Shown piece by piece: positions 17,417-27,053 of a DNA stretch of 53,687 bases. This DNA comes from Daejeonella sp. GTDB lineage: Bacteria > Bacteroidota > Bacteroidia > Sphingobacteriales > Sphingobacteriaceae. The stretch is taken from positions 1-53,687 of the forward strand of contig NZ_JAUYSS010000022.1 of assembly GCF_030695525.1 (NCBI RefSeq), in the 5' to 3' direction. A program made the translations under genes and the position numbers. Below the pieces are notes generated by a model that was not told the origin of the DNA, made no database searches, and worked only from the letters and a program-made list of their open reading frames with translations. Positions within the stretch are counted from its first letter, which is position 1. Each line of letters opens with the position of its first letter.

Positions 17417-18526
17417 ATGAATAAGAATTCTGTTCCCAGGCTCCTGATGGGCATTTCAATACTATGTCTGTTGATCGCCATGTACATGGCTTTCAATGGT
17501 AATATAGCAGATGCAGGGCCATTTGTTATTGCTTTTTTATTATTACTCGCCATTAGTTTCAGGGGTTTTCCTGTTCTGCGAGGTCTTACATTTACTACCT
17601 CAATCCTTGCGGTGGTTGCAACCTCATTGTATTATCCTCAATATTTCAAAGAATATAATGGGTTTGAATTTGCAACTTTAATTACTCCACTGATCCAGGT
17701 GATTATGTTTGGAATGGGTTGTTCGATGGGTCTGAAGGATTTTATTGCATTGGCAAAATCTCCTAAATCGGTTATCGTCGGTGTAATTAGCCAGTATACA
17801 ATTATGCCATTACTTGGCTTTACACTAGCTACTTTCACTAATTTTCCGGCCGAAATCTCAGCTGGTATCATATTACTGGGATGTGCTCCAACATCTGTTA
17901 CTGCAAGTGTAATGTGTTATCTGGCAAAAGCAAATGTAGTGCTTGCCATTACAATTACTGCCATTACAACCTTACTTGCTCCTTTTCTAATTCCCCTGTT
18001 GATGAAAGTACTGGCCGGTGGATTCATAGAAATAAATGTAATGGAAATGATGTGGGGTATCGTTAAAATGGTGTTCATACCTATTGGTGCCGGACTTATT
18101 TTCAATAAGTTCCTGCATGGGAAAGCAAAGTGGCTTGATGATTCGATGCCACTTGTATCAATGATTGGTGTTGCATTTATTGTGGCTATAATTATGGCAG
18201 CCGGCAGGGATAGTATTCTGAATATTGGACTCGAATTGATCATCGTAGTTTTTCTGATGATTCTTTTTGGTTTTTTCTTTGGTTACTGGCTGGCAAGACT
18301 TTTCAAATTATCTGAATTTGATTGCCGTACAATTTCAATTACAACCGGAACCCAGAATGCAGGCCTGGTTTCAGGGATTGCAAAAGTTATGGGTAAGATT
18401 GCAACTGTAGGACTTGCAACAGCTGTTTGCGGGCCGATTATGGGTTTTTCATCATCAATCCTGGCTTCATACTGGAATAGTAATCCACCAAAAGCGGAGG
18501 CTTCAGCCGGTATGGGAGAAGCTTAA
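17417..18526 (+). CDS. Bile acid:sodium symporter (BASS) family permease
   Basis: This 369-residue inner-membrane protein has roughly ten hydrophobic helices. After two or three extra N-terminal helices (residues 8-75) the SBF/BASS domain runs from about 85 to 350, with the recognisable FGMGCSMGLKDF and GCAPTSVTASVMCYLAKAN stretches and a TGTQNAGLVSGIA motif of the kind that forms the sodium- and substrate-binding crossover. Family members import bile acids, 2-keto acids, pantoate and other organic anions with sodium. Lying between the exported enzymes and the later genes, it is the obvious importer for an acid made in the periplasm. Its substrate is inferred from context only. Confidence 0.92.
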   Translation: MNKNSVPRLLMGISILCLLIAMYMAFNGNIADAGPFVIAFLLLLAISFRGFPVLRGLTFTTSILAVVATSLYYPQYFKEYNGFEFATLITPLIQVIMFGMGCSMGLKDFIALAKSPKSVIVGVISQYTIMPLLGFTLATFTNFPAEISAGIILLGCAPTSVTASVMCYLAKANVVLAITITAITTLLAPFLIPLLMKVLAGGFIEINVMEMMWGIVKMVFIPIGAGLIFNKFLHGKAKWLDDSMPLVSMIGVAFIVAIIMAAGRDSILNIGLELIIVVFLMILFGFFFGYWLARLFKLSEFDCRTISITTGTQNAGLVSGIAKVMGKIATVGLATAVCGPIMGFSSSILASYWNSNPPKAEASAGMGEA

Positions 18527-18557
18527 ATTTTGAATTTTATTATTAGAATACAATATC

Positions 18558-20024
18558 ATGTCTTTTAGAATAGCCCTAATGGGGATCTACCACGAGTCAA
18601 ATACCTTTGTTCCACAGGCAACAACTACTGCCGACTTCAGGAACGGAAAATATTTTACGGGTGAAGCAATCAGAAAAGAGTATCAAACCGCCCATAATGA
18701 AGTAGGCGGGATGCTCGAAGTAATGGACAGGGAAGGAATGGAAGTTATTCCAATCTTGTTTGCATCTGCAACCCCCGGTGGTGCTCTTTCTGCAAATACA
18801 TATAATGGATTGTTAAAAAATATGATGGATGAACTTGAAAAAGTTCTGCCTGTTGATGCATGTCTGGTTATACCTCATGGTGCCGGAGTTTCAGAAGAAT
18901 TTCCTGATATGGACGGGCATTGGTTAAGTCTGCTGAGAAAGAAAGTAGGGGATAAAGTGCCCATTTTCGGAACACTTGATTTACATGCCAATGTCAGTCC
19001 GCTCATGGTGTCATCCACCAATGCATTGGTGGCCTATAAAGAGAATCCGCATATTGATATGAGGCAGCGGGGTATCGAAGCAGCTAATTTGCTGGTAGAT
19101 TTTTTAAAGGGAAAAACTAATCCGGTACAGGTATTGGTGCAGGTTCCACTTGCCATCAGTATTGAACAGCAGTTAACTGCCAATGAGCCCTGCAAAAGTC
19201 TTTATTCTTATGCCAATGAATTAAGCCATGATCCGGAGATATTATCCCTCAGTATTCAGCATGGCTTTCCTTATGCAGATGTTGAAGAAATGGGAACCTC
19301 GATTATCGTGGTAGCTGATGGAAACCAGGAAAAAGCGCTTGAAACGGCTAAGAAATTAGAGAGCTATATTCTCGAAAGAAGGGATAGCTTCCTAGGTGTT
19401 AAAAACGATATTCAAACTTCTCAGGATCTGATTGATTTAAGTGAAAAGCCGGTTTTACTGTTAGATATGGGGGATAATGTTGGTGGAGGAGGTCCTGCAA
19501 ATAATTGCTGCATTCTGGAAGCTTTCGAAGAAAGTAAAAAGTATAAGTATTTCGTTTGTATCTATGATCCTGAAGCTGTACGAATGGCCGATAACCATCA
19601 GCCGGGAGAGTGGTTTGAACTGATTTTAGTTGGAACAGGTAAGGATGGTATAAGAACCTATAGGATCAAGGTGAAACTGCTTCGCGTAACAAATGGTGAA
19701 TTCCAGGAAAGCAATCCAAGGCATGGTGGACAGATCAATTTTAATATGGGTAAAACAGCAGTAGTTGCCACTGAACAAGGTAGTGTGATTATGCTGACCA
19801 CCTTAAGAGTAATGCCCTTCAGCTTACAGCAATTAATTTCTCAGGGTGTTCAGCCTTCAGAATTTGATGCAATTGTTGCCAAAGGTGTAAATGCGCCGAT
19901 TGCAGCTTATGCTCCGGTTTGTCCGACTGTTATTCAGGTGAATACACCCGGAGTGACCCAGGCCGATATGACCTTGTTTAAATTTGAACACAGGCGAAAA
20001 CCTTTATTCCCATTCGAAAAATAA
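18558..20024 (+). CDS. M81 family metallopeptidase (MlrC-like)
   Basis: This 488-residue protein is similar to MlrC, the zinc enzyme of microcystin breakdown. It has the N-terminal domain with the start RIALMGIYHESNTF and a probable metal site in GTLDLHANVS (D141, H143), and the C-terminal MlrC_C domain with LLDMGDNVGGGGPANN. Length is normal for the family. No signal peptide is visible, so it probably acts in the cytosol, after uptake. M81 proteins occur in many peptide and amino-acid-derivative catabolic clusters, and few have known substrates. It lies 32 bases after the BASS transporter, which supports action on the imported product. A role on microcystin itself is not supported here: no MlrA or MlrB is seen. 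Confidence 0.9.
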   Translation: MSFRIALMGIYHESNTFVPQATTTADFRNGKYFTGEAIRKEYQTAHNEVGGMLEVMDREGMEVIPILFASATPGGALSANTYNGLLKNMMDELEKVLPVDACLVIPHGAGVSEEFPDMDGHWLSLLRKKVGDKVPIFGTLDLHANVSPLMVSSTNALVAYKENPHIDMRQRGIEAANLLVDFLKGKTNPVQVLVQVPLAISIEQQLTANEPCKSLYSYANELSHDPEILSLSIQHGFPYADVEEMGTSIIVVADGNQEKALETAKKLESYILERRDSFLGVKNDIQTSQDLIDLSEKPVLLLDMGDNVGGGGPANNCCILEAFEESKKYKYFVCIYDPEAVRMADNHQPGEWFELILVGTGKDGIRTYRIKVKLLRVTNGEFQESNPRHGGQINFNMGKTAVVATEQGSVIMLTTLRVMPFSLQQLISQGVQPSEFDAIVAKGVNAPIAAYAPVCPTVIQVNTPGVTQADMTLFKFEHRRKPLFPFEK

Positions 20025-20099
20025 TTAATCTTTAAAATAATATTTCAACTCCTAATAATATTTCTACCCTTCGGAAAAGTATAATTTAAACTAAAAAAA

Positions 20100-21893
20100 A
20101 TGAATAGACAGAAAATTAGCACAAGCAGAACAGTAATTCTGGTCTTTGGAATGGCAACATTTCTTATCCTGCTGAACCTACAGGTATATGCTCAGGCAGC
20201 AAAAGATAATCTTCGTCCGGCAGCACTTGGAAAGAATGGTATGATTGCTACAGCGAATCCTCTGGCAACTCTTGCAGGTCAGAAAATTTTAGTTAAAGGA
20301 GGAAATGCTATTGACGCAATTGTTGCTGCCGCCGCTTCTCTTAATGCTGCAGAACCTTATATGTCTGGAACTGCAGGTGTAGGATATATGCTTTTCTACT
20401 CTGCTAAAGAAAACAGGGTAAGATCACTGGTTTTTGGAGGCTGGGTACCTGAAACCTTCAGAATCACAAAGTTTAAGATAGATGTTAAAGTTGCAGATGG
20501 TGCCGGGCACGGTGCAATGGAAAGTATTGGACCCAGAATTGCTTCAGTTCCGGGAAATCTTGCCGGTTGGGCAAAGGCATTGAAAGATTATGGAACAATG
20601 CCTCTTTCTGAAGTTTTTGAAAGCGCAATTGATTATCTTGAAAATGGGGTTCCAATCACTGAATTTGATCAGGCTATGTGGGCCGGAACGGTAAAGAGGA
20701 TTGCTCCACATGCTGAATCAAGAAAGATTTTCTTTAAAAATGATAAAGATCCTTATGTTATAGGTGATTATTTTTCAAATAAGCCTTTGGCGAAAACGAT
20801 GAGACGGATTGCTACCGAAGGTATTGACGTTTTTTACAAAGGTGAAATTGCAAAAGAAATGGCCGCAGCTTTTGCCCGTGATGGTGGCTTTATCACAGAA
20901 AAGGACCTTGCTTCTGTACCTGAAAAAGTTCAGTGGGTAGATCCAATCTCTATTAAATACCGTGATTATACAGTTTACAACAACCCTCCTCCCGGAATGG
21001 GGCTCCAGCAATTACAAACACTTAAAATCATGGAAGGGTTTGATCTGCAAAAGATGGGTCATAACAGCGTGGATTATCTCGCTCATTTACTGGAGGCGGT
21101 AAATCTGAGCAGAATAGATACGGATAAGTATATCGGTGATCCTAAATTCGTTACAGTTCCGGTTGATATGTTACTTTCTGATGCATATATAGCCAAACAA
21201 CGAGAAAAGGTTATTGCTAAAGTAAAAGAAAGAAAGGCCGGGTTGAAGCCAGAGACCTCCCAAAACATTAGTCCGGACCCTGCTGACGATTCTAATGCGT
21301 CCAAATACAGATATGCAACTACAAGTCTTTCAGCAGTTGATAAATGGGGAAATGCAGTGGTAATTATTCAAACTCATGGCGGAGGTTTTGGTTCAGGCTA
21401 TGTGGCCGGAAATACAGGTGTGGTGTTTAACAGTGCACTGGATTGGATGACACTTGAACCAGGTAAAGCAAATACTGTCGCTCCCGGCAAAGCTGTTGGC
21501 TGGTGTATAGGTGGAATGATGCAATTCCATAAGGATGGTAAACCTCAGTTGATTGTAGGTTCACCGGGTAGTTTTGGGATTTTACAATCTGTTCCCCAGG
21601 TAGCTATGAATAACATAGATTTTGGAATGAACATTCAGGATGCAATCAGTGCACCCCGCTTCAGATGGAAAGATGAGTTGGGCTCTGTACCAGCAAAGGA
21701 GATCATCATGGAAACCAGAGTGCAACCAGGCGTTATCAAAACATTAAGAGGGATGGGTTATGTGATAGACACGAGCCTTGGCGACTGGTCAATGACTGTA
21801 GGAGGAGCTCAGGGAATTACCATAGACCAGAAAACAGGCTGGCTGATGGGTGGTGCCGATCTGAGAAGAAATGGTTATGCCGTAGGTTGGTAA
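20100..21893 (+). CDS. Exported gamma-glutamyltransferase-like Ntn hydrolase
   Basis: This 597-residue proenzyme-type hydrolase has an N-terminal signal or anchor helix (about 12-32). The self-processing site is visible as YATTSLSAVD, with the catalytic threonine at about T407; cleavage there would yield large and small subunits. The canonical motif is altered: TTH becomes TTS, TxNxxFG becomes THGGGFGS and the usual GSPGG loop reads GSPGSFG, so the acceptor or donor may not be a gamma-glutamyl group. The family cleaves gamma-glutamyl amides and some members act on other N-acyl compounds. It lies between the M81 peptidase and the second unknown Tat protein, consistent with periplasmic amide hydrolysis. 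Confidence 0.88.
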   Translation: MNRQKISTSRTVILVFGMATFLILLNLQVYAQAAKDNLRPAALGKNGMIATANPLATLAGQKILVKGGNAIDAIVAAAASLNAAEPYMSGTAGVGYMLFYSAKENRVRSLVFGGWVPETFRITKFKIDVKVADGAGHGAMESIGPRIASVPGNLAGWAKALKDYGTMPLSEVFESAIDYLENGVPITEFDQAMWAGTVKRIAPHAESRKIFFKNDKDPYVIGDYFSNKPLAKTMRRIATEGIDVFYKGEIAKEMAAAFARDGGFITEKDLASVPEKVQWVDPISIKYRDYTVYNNPPPGMGLQQLQTLKIMEGFDLQKMGHNSVDYLAHLLEAVNLSRIDTDKYIGDPKFVTVPVDMLLSDAYIAKQREKVIAKVKERKAGLKPETSQNISPDPADDSNASKYRYATTSLSAVDKWGNAVVIIQTHGGGFGSGYVAGNTGVVFNSALDWMTLEPGKANTVAPGKAVGWCIGGMMQFHKDGKPQLIVGSPGSFGILQSVPQVAMNNIDFGMNIQDAISAPRFRWKDELGSVPAKEIIMETRVQPGVIKTLRGMGYVIDTSLGDWSMTVGGAQGITIDQKTGWLMGGADLRRNGYAVGW

Positions 21894-21932
21894 TCCTTTT
21901 GAACGTTAATTTTTTTACATAAACATATTGAA

Positions 21933-23300
21933 ATGAAAGTAAAAAGTACAAATCCCAGAAGGGACTTTATAAAAAAAACAGTTCTGACTGCGGCCGGTAT
22001 GAGCATTGTTCCCGGGTTTGTGATGGGTGAAAATGGAAACATCACTTCTATAACTGAAGAGCTATCAAGAGCTCTTGCAGGTCAGGATGGGATTAAGAAA
22101 GTCGCGTTCATTACCCATATTTACAGAAATAGTGCACATGCCGATGTTATTGGTACCAAACTTTTTCTTGGTATTCCTACTGATGAGGGAATGGTGGCTC
22201 CTCAGATAAAAATTGCTTCAGTATATATCGAACAGGTGGGTGAAAATGACACAGGTATCAGAATCGCCAATATGAATAATACCCCGGTATATCCCACAGT
22301 TGAAGAAGCACTAACCCTTGGCGGTGATAAACTTGCTGTGGATGCAGTAATTTATGTCGGTGAACACGGTGAATATCCTTATAACAGACTGGGTATGAAA
22401 TTATATCCCCGCATGAATTATCTCGAAAGAATATTCAGGGTTTTTGATGCATCTAAAAGATCGGTGCCTGTGTTTACAGATAAAGCGCTATCTTACAGTT
22501 GGTTAGATTCTAAATGGATATATGACCGCTCAAAAGAATTAGATGTTCCAATGATGGCCGGATCATCATTACCTTATTGCTGGAGAGATCCGAACCTGGT
22601 TCATCCTATAGGTGTCAAAATATCGGAAGCTGTGGCAATTGGTTATGCATCATTAGATGCTTACGGATTTCACGTAACTGAAATTCTACAATGTATGGTA
22701 GAACGGAGAGCAGGTGGTGAAACCGGTGTTAAAAATGTAGAGGGCTTAAAAGGAGATGACGTCTGGAAAGCGATTGACTCAGGCAAGATTTCACAGAAGT
22801 TGGTTGATGCAGCTTGTGATGCCATAAAGGATAAGATGAGCGGAAATATGCGTGAGATTGTTCCCATACCTTATGCTGTTATTGTTAATTATTCAGATGG
22901 AACTAAAGGTACAATCCTGATGCTCGACAAATATGTTAAGTCAGGCTGGGCTTATTCTGCAAAGACCTCAAAAGGAATTGTTGCGAGTGATTTTGTACTC
23001 GCTGGTGGTCCAAATTACTCTCATTTTAGTTATCTGACTTTAAACATTCAGAAATTTATTGTAAGCGGGCCTGTTGCACCGTTTGAACGAAACTTATTGA
23101 CAAGTGGAATCATTGACATGGGAATACGTTCACTTGCTGAAGGTAAAGTGAAGCCGACGCCTTTTTTGAATATTAAATATTCTGCAGCCGGATATGATCC
23201 GATCAGGCCTACTGCACCTCGTCCAACCGGACAAAGTATTAGTCGTTTTCACCCTAAAGAATATGACTTTATGATTCCGGATGCTTTTAAGAATAAATGA
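21933..23300 (+). CDS. Tat-signal protein of unknown function, paralogue of 8460-9758
   Basis: This 455-residue protein has a twin-arginine signal (NPRRDFIKKTVLTAAGMS) and probable cleavage near residue 33. I cannot assign a function. It shares with the protein at 8460 the blocks EEALTLGGDKLAVDAVIYVG, GEHGEYP, LYPR, SVPVFTDKALSYSW, MMAGSSLPYCWRDP and VERRAGGETGVKNV, so both belong to one family, whose invariant charged residues suggest catalysis. The C-terminal 50 residues are proline-rich and not shared. Keeping two paralogues at opposite ends of the exported-enzyme block suggests related steps on the same substrate class. Confidence 0.85.
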   Translation: MKVKSTNPRRDFIKKTVLTAAGMSIVPGFVMGENGNITSITEELSRALAGQDGIKKVAFITHIYRNSAHADVIGTKLFLGIPTDEGMVAPQIKIASVYIEQVGENDTGIRIANMNNTPVYPTVEEALTLGGDKLAVDAVIYVGEHGEYPYNRLGMKLYPRMNYLERIFRVFDASKRSVPVFTDKALSYSWLDSKWIYDRSKELDVPMMAGSSLPYCWRDPNLVHPIGVKISEAVAIGYASLDAYGFHVTEILQCMVERRAGGETGVKNVEGLKGDDVWKAIDSGKISQKLVDAACDAIKDKMSGNMREIVPIPYAVIVNYSDGTKGTILMLDKYVKSGWAYSAKTSKGIVASDFVLAGGPNYSHFSYLTLNIQKFIVSGPVAPFERNLLTSGIIDMGIRSLAEGKVKPTPFLNIKYSAAGYDPIRPTAPRPTGQSISRFHPKEYDFMIPDAFKNK

Positions 23301-23450
23301 TACTCATTTCAAAAAAAATTATTTTAATAGCATATACTTTTTTTAAAATATACCAGAAATAATACGCGTTTAATTTGGAAAATCAGTAAAAAGTCAAGAA
23401 TATGCACATTATTTAAACAACACCCAATTTAAAAGCAAAATTCGATAAAA

Positions 23451-25223
23451 ATGAAAGTCAATTTTAAAATTTTATACCGGGCTAGTCTTCGCACAAAGCT
23501 AATTGCTTTTTCAGGTCTGGCATTTCTGGTCACAATCAGTTTTATTAATTCAGGAGGTAATGGAGGCCTTCCACAGGGCGATCCTGATAATGGCGGTCTT
23601 GCACTTCCCGGTGATTTTGAAGCAGTAGTCGTGGCTGATTCCATCGGCCGTGCCAGGCATCTTGCAGTCAATAAGAATGGAGATATTTATGTTAAATTAA
23701 GAGTGCCTGATGCCCAACAGCGTGGAAGCGTAGCCTTAAGAGATAATAATAATGATGGTAAGGCAGATATCATTGAATATTTCGGAAGTTATCCTGATAC
23801 GGGAAACTACGGAACAGCTATGCGAATTCACAAGGGTTATCTGTATTTCAGTACTGCGGGTGAGGTATTAAGAACTAAACTGACTCGTGGAAAATTAGTG
23901 CCTCAGGGTAAAACAGAAACTATTGTTGTTGATAACTATAAAAGAGGAAAATATTCTCATATCGCTAAGCCCATTGCTTTTGATAATAAAGGAAACATGT
24001 ACGTTCCTTTTGGTTCACCAAGTGATGTTTGCCAGATTGCCGACAGACAGCCGGGTTCTTTGGGTCAAACACCTTGCGCTGAATTGAAGGAGCATGGAGG
24101 TGTTTGGAAATTCAGTGAGAGTAAATTAAACCAGAAACAAAGTGACGGTACTATGTATGCCACAGGTATTCGCAGTATTGTAGGTATGGAATGGAATAAA
24201 TTGGAAAATTCCTTATATGCAATGCAGCATGGACGTGATGATTTATCCAGAACATGGTCTGATCTCTATACGTCATGGCACAGTGCTTTATTGCCTGCTG
24301 AAGAGTTTTTGAAAGTGCCTGAAGGTTCTGATTCAGGATGGCCATACTATTACTATGACTTCATGCAGGGTAAGAAATTATTAAACCCTGAATACGGTGG
24401 TGATGGTAAAAAAGAAGGTGATGCGGCCAAATATAATATGCCTATCATTGGATTTCCAGGTCATTTCGCGCCAAACGATTTACTTTTCTATACTGGAAAT
24501 CAATTTCCTGAACGTTATAAAAATGGAGCATTTGTTGCATTTCATGGTTCAACTATCCGCGCACCTTATCCTCAGGGAGGTTATTGTGTTGCCTTTGTTC
24601 CATATATTAATGGAAAGTTTTCAAGCGAGTGGGAATTATTTGCAGACGGATTTGGTGTTGTAGATACAATCGTTTATACTTCTGACGCTAAATACCGTCC
24701 GATGGGCCTTGCACAAGGTCCTGATGGCTCCCTTTATATGAATGATAGTGAAAAGGGAAAAATCTGGAGAGTGATGTTTAAAGGTGATAAGAAAAATTTT
24801 GGCACCAGTCAGCTTGCCGGAATGGCAGCCCGTAAATTAACTTCTCCAAACGTGAAGAATCCTGACTTCGATAAGGATAATTTGATGAAAGGTCAATTGG
24901 TTGCCGGTGCAAAATTATATAATACCTATTGTGCATCATGCCATCAGCAGAATGGTAAAGGTGATGGAACACGATTCCCGCCCGTTGCTGAATCTGAATG
25001 GGTAAATGGTGACAGGAGAAGATTAATTGAATTGGTACTTAATGGTCTTTCAGGTCCAATTACAGTTAAAGGGGTAGGATACAATGAAGCTATGCCTCCT
25101 CATAGTTATCTGAAGGATACAGAAATTGCACAGATTTTAACTTATGTCAGATCCAGCTTTGGAAATAATTCAAATGCTATTACTCCAAATGAAGTATCCA
25201 GATATCGCGCTGGACGACGATAG
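23451..25223 (+). CDS. Exported beta-propeller dehydrogenase fused to cytochrome c
   Basis: This 590-residue protein has an N-terminal hydrophobic signal (about 15-35), a beta-propeller resembling PQQ-dependent sugar/sorbosone dehydrogenases (about 50-445, with HLAVNKNGDIYVKL, TGIRSIVGMEWN, GRDDLSRTW and GLAQGPDGSLYMND) and a C-terminal cytochrome c domain. Heme attachment is CASCH (C494, C497, H498); the probable axial methionine is in NEAMPPHSYL. It would oxidise a periplasmic alcohol or aldehyde and pass electrons to the respiratory chain. No PQQ biosynthesis gene is in the window. The 150-base gap before it is the widest within the operon from 8460 on, so a separate promoter is possible, though none was clear. 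Confidence 0.88.
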   Translation: MKVNFKILYRASLRTKLIAFSGLAFLVTISFINSGGNGGLPQGDPDNGGLALPGDFEAVVVADSIGRARHLAVNKNGDIYVKLRVPDAQQRGSVALRDNNNDGKADIIEYFGSYPDTGNYGTAMRIHKGYLYFSTAGEVLRTKLTRGKLVPQGKTETIVVDNYKRGKYSHIAKPIAFDNKGNMYVPFGSPSDVCQIADRQPGSLGQTPCAELKEHGGVWKFSESKLNQKQSDGTMYATGIRSIVGMEWNKLENSLYAMQHGRDDLSRTWSDLYTSWHSALLPAEEFLKVPEGSDSGWPYYYYDFMQGKKLLNPEYGGDGKKEGDAAKYNMPIIGFPGHFAPNDLLFYTGNQFPERYKNGAFVAFHGSTIRAPYPQGGYCVAFVPYINGKFSSEWELFADGFGVVDTIVYTSDAKYRPMGLAQGPDGSLYMNDSEKGKIWRVMFKGDKKNFGTSQLAGMAARKLTSPNVKNPDFDKDNLMKGQLVAGAKLYNTYCASCHQQNGKGDGTRFPPVAESEWVNGDRRRLIELVLNGLSGPITVKGVGYNEAMPPHSYLKDTEIAQILTYVRSSFGNNSNAITPNEVSRYRAGRR

Positions 25224-25235
25224 ATAAAAAAGAGC

Positions 25236-26024
25236 ATGAAATTTATCACCTATTTGTTATTTATATCTCTGCCTTTCTTAATGAAGGGCGGAGATATTCT
25301 ATCTCCTGAGAGACCTAAGTCATCAACAGTTGGTAACTCTTTTAAGAATCCTGCAGATAAAAGCTATAAGGTCTCTAAATTAAAGAGTCCCCTAAAGATT
25401 AATGGGGATTGGAATAAGGCGCAGTGGAAGAATATAGAAACGATAAAAATCGAAAACTATATGGGACAAATTCCGCCTTTTAAACCGACCGTTGAAGCTA
25501 AAATGATGTACGATAATGATAATGTATATGTGATTTTTCGTGTAAAAGACCGTTTTGTTCGGAGTCTGGTTCAGGAATATAATGGAAATGTTTCAGGTGA
25601 TTCCTGTGTTGAATTCTTCTTTGCTCCTGATTCAAACTTACCATTAAGTTATTTCAATCTGGAAATTAATGCCGGAGGTACACCTTTGATTTTTTATATT
25701 AAGCATCCTTATCCTGCGACTCCTTACGTAAAACTTCAGGCAAGTGAAATTAAAGAAATTGAAATAGCACATTCTTTGCCTTCAAAAGTTGATCCTGAGA
25801 TTACGGAACCGGTTACCTGGACTATTGAATACAGAATCCCATTATCAATGTTAGCCAAGTTCTCAAATGTTAGCCGTCCGGCACCTGGTGTCATTTGGAA
25901 GGCCAATTTTTATAAAACAGGTAGTCAGACATCAAACCCCAATTATATTACCTGGAATTTTGTGGATAATCCCAGACCGAATTTTCATCTTCCCCAGTTT
26001 TTCGGAACGTTGATCTTCCAATAA
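25236..26024 (+). CDS. Exported CBM9-like domain protein
   Basis: This 262-residue protein has an N-terminal signal-like segment (KFITYLLFISLPFLMKGG) and a carbohydrate-binding-family-9-like beta-sandwich (about 55-260). Typical features are KINGDWNKAQWKNIETI, MMYDNDNVYVIFRVKD, DSCVEFFFAPD and the C-terminal WKANFYKTG. Such domains bind sugars but also occur in periplasmic proteins without sugar ligands. It begins 12 bases after the dehydrogenase-cytochrome gene, so the two are almost certainly co-translated and may form a complex or share a substrate. No catalytic motif is recognised. Confidence 0.85.
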   Translation: MKFITYLLFISLPFLMKGGDILSPERPKSSTVGNSFKNPADKSYKVSKLKSPLKINGDWNKAQWKNIETIKIENYMGQIPPFKPTVEAKMMYDNDNVYVIFRVKDRFVRSLVQEYNGNVSGDSCVEFFFAPDSNLPLSYFNLEINAGGTPLIFYIKHPYPATPYVKLQASEIKEIEIAHSLPSKVDPEITEPVTWTIEYRIPLSMLAKFSNVSRPAPGVIWKANFYKTGSQTSNPNYITWNFVDNPRPNFHLPQFFGTLIFQ

Positions 26025-26052
26025 TTAAGTGATTGTGCCGGGTTCAAATGAG

Positions 26053-26982
26053 ATGGAAAAACTGGCTATAATAGGCTTTGGTACCATGGGACATTCTATT
26101 GCTCTTAATGCTGCCTGGCTGGGCATGCAGGTGAAGATATATGGTGTTGATGAAAACGATATTAAGAAGGGACTGGCGGCCGTCACAGCCAAATTAAATA
26201 CACTGCTTGAAAATGATCTGATTACCAGGGATCAGCAAAGTCATATTTTCGATAGGATTGCCGGAACAGATTCACTTTCTGAGACTGTTAATGGGGCAAC
26301 TTTTATAATTGAGTGTATCCCTGAAGTTTTGGAGCTCAAAAACGATCTTTTTAGAAAACTTGACGAAATGTGCAGCAAGGAGGTTATTCTGGCAACAAAT
26401 ACTTCCGGACTAAGCCCAAGTCGTATCGCATCGAAATTAAAGCATCCCGAGAGGACATTAGCCACACATTTTTGGAATCCTGCTCATCTTATACCTCTAG
26501 TGGAAGTATTAAGATCAGAATTTACGGATGATAAAACCTTCAATCGGGCGATAGAGATGTTAAAGTTCATGAATAAAAAGCCGATTGAAGTGAAAAAGGA
26601 AGTACCCGGTTTGGTGGGTAACCGTCTTCAGTTTGCCCTTTTCAGAGAGGCTCAATATCTCCTGGAGCAAGGCATCGCAAGTAAGGAGGATATTGATGCT
26701 GCGGTGACCTACAGTATCGGTAGAAGGTTACCAGTAAGTGGCCCGCTGCTCTCTGCAGATATGGGTGGACTTGATGTTTTCGCTTCTATCTCTGATTACC
26801 TTTTCAAAGATCTGAGTAATGCTGATCAGTCATCTGAAAAATTGAAGGAGCTGGTTGCCCAGCGACATTTTGGCCAGAAAAATGGAGAAGGTTTTTATTC
26901 CTGGGATGAGAAGTTTTCGGAAGAGATGAATCACAAAAGGGAAGAACAGCTCATTCGATTTTTAAAAGAAGATATTAAATAA
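26053..26982 (+). CDS. 3-hydroxyacyl-CoA dehydrogenase family protein
   Basis: This 309-residue NAD-dependent dehydrogenase is likely cytosolic. The N-terminal Rossmann motif GFGTMGHSIA and the segment FIIECIPEVLELKNDLF are typical, as is the catalytic ATHFWNPAHLIPLVEVL region with its histidine; the C-terminal helical domain contains PGLVGNRLQFALFREAQYL. FWNPAH in place of the usual FFNPxP resembles carnitine- or hydroxy-acid-oxidising members more than fatty acid oxidation enzymes. ATG 26053 is preferred because the dinucleotide-binding fold begins directly after it; an in-frame GTG at 26029 would add eight residues. It probably oxidises a hydroxy-acid intermediate of the pathway. Confidence 0.9.
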   Translation: MEKLAIIGFGTMGHSIALNAAWLGMQVKIYGVDENDIKKGLAAVTAKLNTLLENDLITRDQQSHIFDRIAGTDSLSETVNGATFIIECIPEVLELKNDLFRKLDEMCSKEVILATNTSGLSPSRIASKLKHPERTLATHFWNPAHLIPLVEVLRSEFTDDKTFNRAIEMLKFMNKKPIEVKKEVPGLVGNRLQFALFREAQYLLEQGIASKEDIDAAVTYSIGRRLPVSGPLLSADMGGLDVFASISDYLFKDLSNADQSSEKLKELVAQRHFGQKNGEGFYSWDEKFSEEMNHKREEQLIRFLKEDIK

Positions 26983-27053
26983 CACAGAAACATATATTAT
27001 TAGGTAATGTGAATCAGTGTATTCATATTCTGTAAATTAACATTAAAAGCTAC

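Noticed and set aside
18558..20024. Microcystin degradation pathway
   Set aside because: The M81 protein resembles MlrC, but no MlrA or MlrB is present and M81 proteins occur in many unrelated catabolic clusters.
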